Positions 58,601-64,000 of a stretch of 64,000 nucleotides of DNA are shown here, piece by piece. The translations under genes and the position numbers were made by a program. Each line of letters opens with the position of its first letter. Position 1 is the first letter of the stretch. The DNA lies in contig JAODTK010003421.1 in the NCBI GenBank assembly GCA_026419785.1, forward strand, positions 210,214 through 274,213, written 5' to 3'. This DNA comes from Sclerodactyla briareus (taxonomy: Eukaryota; Echinodermata; Holothuroidea; Dendrochirotida; Sclerodactylidae). Under the pieces are notes generated by a model, which did no database searches, was not told where the DNA came from, and saw only the letters and a program-made list of their open reading frames with translations.

Positions 58601-61600
58601 GCGTGACTGACTTGATGACCTATTGATGTTCATTCATTAATGGAGGTGATTTAGTTTGCAGTCTGTATCATAGCTGCCGCTTGGGATTCATTTATATTGA
58701 GGAAAGGAAAGGGGGAAAAGGCGTTATGAGGGATATACATGTTTGACAGCGCCTAGCTGCGGAAGGAAGAGAGGGGGGGGGGTCAGATGACGGGGGCCAG
58801 TGCTGCCTGAACGAGTTTCCTTCCATGTCCTCATTCTCCTCTTGCGGCGCCGAGCGGCACAATTGCAATAGGATACCTTTTTTTTTTTTGGTGTATGACC
58901 AGAGCGGAGTTGAGGCTCCGATTTACCCGGTTGGAATGCATACGCATGTACTTTGGCCAAGCGACCATCTCTGCGTATGTATCTTTTGAGCGCGCACTAT
59001 TCACACAATCCTAGGCGAAATAAGACGGGAAGAACAATATAACCACACTCCGAAGTTTCGAGGAGATCCACATGGTTTCGACTGTGTTGTTGCCGAAGTG
59101 ATACGCCAATATTTCCGATGATTTGGGACATTTTTTCGTTTGATTTTCGCATTAGATTCGGAAGGTATCTATTTCACTTCGTGAGGAGTCCATGGATTTC
59201 TATTCGAAAACAACAACTCAGTGTCCCTATATACGGAGGGGTTTCGAAAGGTGTTAGGGACCAGCAATTGGCAATTGGGAATGTCGAATACCGGATTGTT
59301 TGTGTTTGACTGTGTGCGGGGTTCATGTGTCTGGATGTTGTAATTCATGTTTGACTGTAATTTTTTTTATAAGAAAATCAATTAACCGTATGGGTTCACA
59401 TGGGGTGACACATATTTCACGGAATTTTGTTTGGCAATGTCTAGATATAGCGAACATTGGAATGGTCATATCAGTTACATTGTGCGATAAAAATATAATA
59501 ACTGTTCTTTTTGGGCGACGTGTACCGTTATTGCAGGAATAGTCCCCATTTCACGCGATGTTGAATTAGTCCCCCACGTCCCGTAGCACATAAGGCCTAC
59601 ATACTAATAATAACTACTCATCAGCAACTCATTCGAATACGACATTGAATCCTCTGCGAATTCCATGCATTAACTTTGAATAAATAACATTGATATTACA
59701 CCCCGCCTCACGGCACAATGTGTTGGAAAACATTTGACGAGAGATGTTTCGGCAACCGAAAATCTGGTTTATGTAGAAAACAAGAAACAAAAAAAAAGGA
59801 AGCGAAGAACATCAAATCAAAAGGAGGATCACATTTCAGTAGTTGGATTGGTCCGGACATTCGAGCGGAATGTACCACAAATTAATAAGTATTCCAGATA
59901 AGGTTTCTGGCCCTGTAAGGGATTGTAAATTGCATTAAATAGGCCACTTATAGACAACAAACAAATGGATTTCATCTCTCGTGTTCGCACATATATTTTG
60001 AAGATCAGGAGAGGGATGCATGCCAGCGAGGATCAAGTAACACTACATAAATCAAGAGGTCTCCCACATAAATCCAATTCCATCTTTTTCTTCCATCCAG
60101 CGAGTAGCGGAAGAATAATGTTATATTACGCGTAGGGTCGCTTAAGACAGTCTTGTGTCAGTAATGTTACCTTCGCGACGCCAATGCCGTTTAAAGGTAA
60201 TGAAAAAAGTTCATATTCCTTCCCATTTCTGGCGATATCGCACTCTGTGTGTTGAGCAGTGCGTGTGGATCAAAAGTTGCTAAGTTGCAGCTCATATTTG
60301 CATTCGAACATTGCACTAGGTATAACGGCAATCGTTCAGATCATCAAAACAATCTGACAGTCCATGCATTGTACGTCGATCGCCGCATACAGGGTAGTTT
60401 TACAACAACAAAACCAATCACCGTGTAACATGCTCCCCCGCCTTCGCATGCCGTATGCAGAGGATGATGGTATGAGATGAATGCACGATAAACGACCCCG
60501 TACATGGTGTTGGGGTTTTCGTTTCCGAATATGCTCCAAATCAATAACAAGTTATAATACACCAATTAGTTTGGGTCACTGCCTCACAGATCTGTCCTGA
60601 CGCCCGAGAAAATCACCGTTGCCCCATCTAGCTGGCTAGTGACAGCGAAATTGAAAATGAGGCGTAGAACCCCATCTAAACGTAACCTACATAGAACACT
60701 AATGCTCCCAACATCGACATCAGACCACATTCAAGAAAAATTAATTGGAGAATCATCTATTAGGTCCCATTAAACTTGAGGCCATTACTTTGGGGCTGAA
60801 AACCCTCTGTTCATTAGGTATGAGTACTTCTTTGATCATCTTTTTTGGAATGTCATGGAATAACCAATTTTTTTTAATTTATAAATTTTCAGTAGTCATT
60901 CAGTACCCATATATTTGATCCCCGTTGAAATATGACGAATCTGGAACAACGTTGCGGTATATCACCCCACCCCCGCTCTGTCCCTGACCACTGAACCCAG
61001 CACTGAATGAGACAGAAGCCCCTCTGTCTCAATGTTCATGAGACCCCAAACATTCAGAGTCGCTTGCTATAGAGATATGTATTCATGTTTGACTTCGAAC
61101 CTGAAATAGAGGTTCGAGTAATAGAAGAGGTATAAGTGCGTCCGACCAGGAACAGTACCTGACACTCAAATGATAACTAATCGAGCGCTCCATCCTTATC
61201 CATTACCATATATGGGAACTATGATATTTGGGTATCGATGAATACCTCTCTTGGTACAATGACATTTCTTAAATTTCCGCTTTCGACATGTTCCTGATTG
61301 TTCATGAATTGATTAACTAAATGACCATGCTCCAATATGAAAACACCCAGCTTAGAGTGCGCACATATTCTTTTTGTCGGTATCTTCGTATGACTCAATA
61401 GTTTATACAGAGCCTTTTGGGTGCATTCTAAAACATCACACACACTATTTTTTTGTTTATTCCCCCTAAATTGCCGTGAGGCCCTGTGTCGTTTTCTGCC
61501 TGTTTGAGTGCGTGTTTCTCTTTCTCCTTGGCACTCGTACTGTGGATACCAAATTCATTTTACCTCGGTTGTTTGTATAAACCGGTGAATAGTGTATACC

Positions 61601-62895
61601 CACGGTGTCGCATGCGCTTCACACCTCATTGGCCAGATTTATCATAATCCATCATCATTAAAAAAAGCCAATTTGCAAAATCCTCGCACGCTAGAAATGA
61701 ACGCGATTGCTATGATGCATTGATTCAGGGAAGCTGAAGCCCTTAAATGGCGGCTGATATGATAGGCTTGCGTAATGGTGTTTCAAATATCACTTATACT
61801 TGTAGACTCGTGTGGCTTTCGTTACGCTCGTTAATCAAACTATGTAGTCTGCCTTTTCAGAAACGATACAAGTAATTAAGGTACATTTGGTGGGGGTGCG
61901 GAGAAATGCCGTGTTAATGGAATATTATATTATCCATTACTTTTTTGCCAATTCATATATGAACAACCAATGGTTAACTGGCGTTCGTACAGGGCGTTTG
62001 AGCTATTGCTCGATTGCGTCTCGCATATTTCAAAAAAAGTTTGTTTTTCCCCCATGGTCCACTTAGAGGCCCCTGAGGACCATGACTGAAGCTGAATGCA
62101 TTTGAACACATAGAGTTTGCAGAATACATAAAATGCGAAAATACACAAATAAGATCACTCTGTATCTCTAGTCGCGCTACACTAGTAGTGGTATAGGCTC
62201 CTGTTGGATCACTGGCTAACAATTATCCGAGTGAAAAATATGTTTGGTCTCATTGAAAAAAAAAAAAATCATCACAACCCGCATCATTCAAACTGAAGGT
62301 TAATTAATAATATTTGAAGCAATAGAATTATTTGTTATGGAAGGAAAAGGTCCCTGCCATCTGATGGAATGCGCGGTGTCATCACGGTTGATGGTTTGGA
62401 TATTTCAACACAACGTTCAAGTCTCCTCACGTTTGTTTGGAAAGTCCTTTTTCCAAGTCAGATTAATCCTGGCGGACCCATAATCCCACCAGATAATCAT
62501 TTTCTCTGACAAGACTCTTACAAGCATGGATGGCAAGTCATCGATGTAAGAAATTCCAAATACTGGAGAATTTCCGCTACCTGCAAATCTTTGTGAGAAA
62601 TTGTCAAGGAACAGAGCGAAATCCGTATTCACTACCGAAAATGAGAGACCTGTACTAGTATGCACAGATTTCTAGGCAAATTACTTTTTATTGTAACCTT
62701 GCCAATATTCATGCATGAATTAGCCACATAGTGCGTATTTGGATATAAAACTGTCATATGAAGTCGTGAGGCGTCTTCGCGTCTTGGCATACATGATGGT
62801 CCAGTGAGCATTTCTGAAATTGACATTTCTTTGAGACTACGAAGAGTGACGTCATGGGTCAGTGACGAATATTTCTTAGAAGTGGAAGTAATCCT
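55620..62895. other. No recognisable gene or confident element
   Basis: Frames up to 119 codons (62632-62991 minus) and 105 codons (56359-56676 plus) show no recognised domain. Near 58432-58490 a CCTCAAGGGG..CTTGGGAAGG stretch vaguely recalls an RT PQG block but has no FADD box after it. A ten-T run at about 58877 and a G run at about 58773 are the only other features noted. Confidence 0.4.
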
Positions 62896-62899
62896 GTCT

Positions 62900-64000
62900 G
62901 CTAGGAAATGGTTTCCTAAAATGGGGGTTGTTCTGTCCACTACCTCGGTCGGAGCAAGTAAGGACAAGCCGGCGGGACTTGCAGAATGCATCTCTATAAC
63001 TAATAACCAAACCAGCCAACATATCCAACATAACGTACATAAACCAGTACTTTGTTACTCGAGTAAGAAATGCTGTTTAGCCTCGGTACCAAACAACTTC
63101 ACTCGTATTAACAATACTGTGTTTTATTCATTGAAACGGTGATCGTCAAATTCGACTGCCAGCCGTTTTAAAATAATCTGTTTTCAATTGTACGAGTTAC
63201 TAGCGGTAGTATTGTGTTCACCTTACCACGACAAGAAATATTCTTCTTTTTCTCAACCATTGTTGAATGTTCAGGTTCTCCGGTCAATGTGTCGCCATAC
63301 ACTTGTGCAAAAGGGCAAATAATAACTTCTAAATCAGAAGTCGAAATTGTTGAGGAGTAATGGCAATTACGAGAAGAAAGAGAGGTAATGCCCTTTCCGG
63401 GAATCCTTGTTTATAAACTTCGTGAGTAATAATCGCATTCTTGGATACATACAGCGAATTCGATCGATAAACATTCAAACATGAATATCATGATTAGTTA
63501 CTATATATTAAGAGATTCTGCTCCAACACGCGACCACTACTTCACACAGTAAGAATGTTTGTTTCCGTATGGTGGGTTTTTTCTGTTCCATACTCGGGTC
63601 GAGCAAGTAAAGCACCGGGACTTGCATAATGCATCCTATAACTCAAACCAACCATCCACCATCTCCAACCTATGTACCTATAACACGTAACTGATGGTGT
63701 TACTCGAGCAAATGCTGTTAGCCCTTCGTACCAACAAATCACTCGTTTAACAAACTGCTGTGTTTTATTAACTTAAAAACGGTATCGTAGAATTCACTGC
63801 AAGGCCGTTTTTAAAAGAATCTGTTCTCAATCTGGACGGAGATTACTAAGCTGGTAGTATTGCTGTTCACCTACCAAAGACAAGAACATATCTTCTTTTT
63901 CTCAAACATTGTTGAATGTTAGGTTCGATCAAGTTGCATACACTTGTACCAAAAGGGCAAATAATAACTTCTAAATCAGAAGTCGAGATTGTTGAGGAGT
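62900..64000. repeat. Diverged direct duplication, about 645-bp spacing, cut by window end
   Basis: Copy A (about 62925-63360) and copy B (about 63575-64000) share, in order, GAGCAAGTAA, GGGACTTGCA.AATGCATC, TGTTACTCGAG.AA, ACTCGT.TTAACAA, TGTGTTTTATT, TCTTCTTTTTCTCAA.CATTG, CATACACTTGT and finally AAAGGGCAAATAATAACTTC. The last 50 bases are almost identical, while the rest differs by many one-base insertions and deletions. Copy B may continue beyond the window, so a tandem array is possible. Confidence 0.85.

Noticed and set aside
62632-62991. 119-codon minus-strand frame
   Set aside because: It extends into the duplicated block, where the second copy does not keep the frame open in the same way; no domain recognised.
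1-64000. tRNA, rRNA, snRNA genes or a CRISPR array
   Set aside because: I looked for tRNA B-box-like GGTTCGA strings with a matching acceptor stem and for regularly spaced short repeats. No candidate had the needed structure.

Overview
This is AT-rich eukaryotic, almost certainly metazoan, DNA with no confident intact host gene. There is no bacterial or phage gene layout: open frames are short, overlap on both strands, and have the lengths chance would give in AT-rich DNA. The recognisable content is mobile-element debris: CR1/L2-type non-LTR retrotransposons (LINEs), two Penelope-like elements (PLEs) with GIY-YIG endonucleases, fold-back and MITE-like DNA elements, microsatellites, minisatellites and a GC-richer interspersed repeat. 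PLEs together with CR1/L2 LINEs suggest an invertebrate or lower deuterostome animal. The sequence alone does not fix the phylum.

Layout. 0.07-2.8 kb holds a minus-strand LINE with endonuclease and reverse transcriptase, ending at its 3' side in a (TTAC)n microsatellite. It stands head to head with a plus-strand CR1-type LINE at 2.8-4.85 kb. 10.54-10.68 kb is a compact 133-bp fold-back. 12.94-13.69 kb holds a LINE 3' remnant with a (TAA)n tail, followed by a 437-bp TIR element. 14.5-15.8 kb holds a (TA)n tract abutting the 3' end of a minus-strand PLE. Just upstream of it on the same strand, 16.23-16.45 kb, is the best candidate for a host terminal coding exon. 19.9-20.2 kb has a weaker exon candidate. 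23.0-24.65 kb is a plus-strand PLE with a clear YVDDV catalytic motif. 25.8-26.0 kb is a two-unit 96-bp tandem duplication. 32.67-33.10 kb is a large (TA)n block. 38.4-38.8 and 39.6-39.9 kb are two minisatellites. 46.2-46.6 kb holds a second CR1 3' fragment. 49.1-50.04 kb holds a fold-back element beside a minus-strand CR1 fragment, and 50.0-53.7 kb is a cluster of interspersed-repeat copies. The last kilobase contains a diverged direct duplication running off the window edge.

The recognised coding regions are broken by many single-base frameshifts, and some paired copies differ by indels as much as by substitutions. This fits old dead transposons, but uncorrected long-read sequence is a real alternative. 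I found no convincing new multi-gene system. The items most worth following are the fold-back elements whose arms are themselves palindromic, the association of microsatellites with retroelement 3' ends, and the candidate host exon at 16.2 kb.
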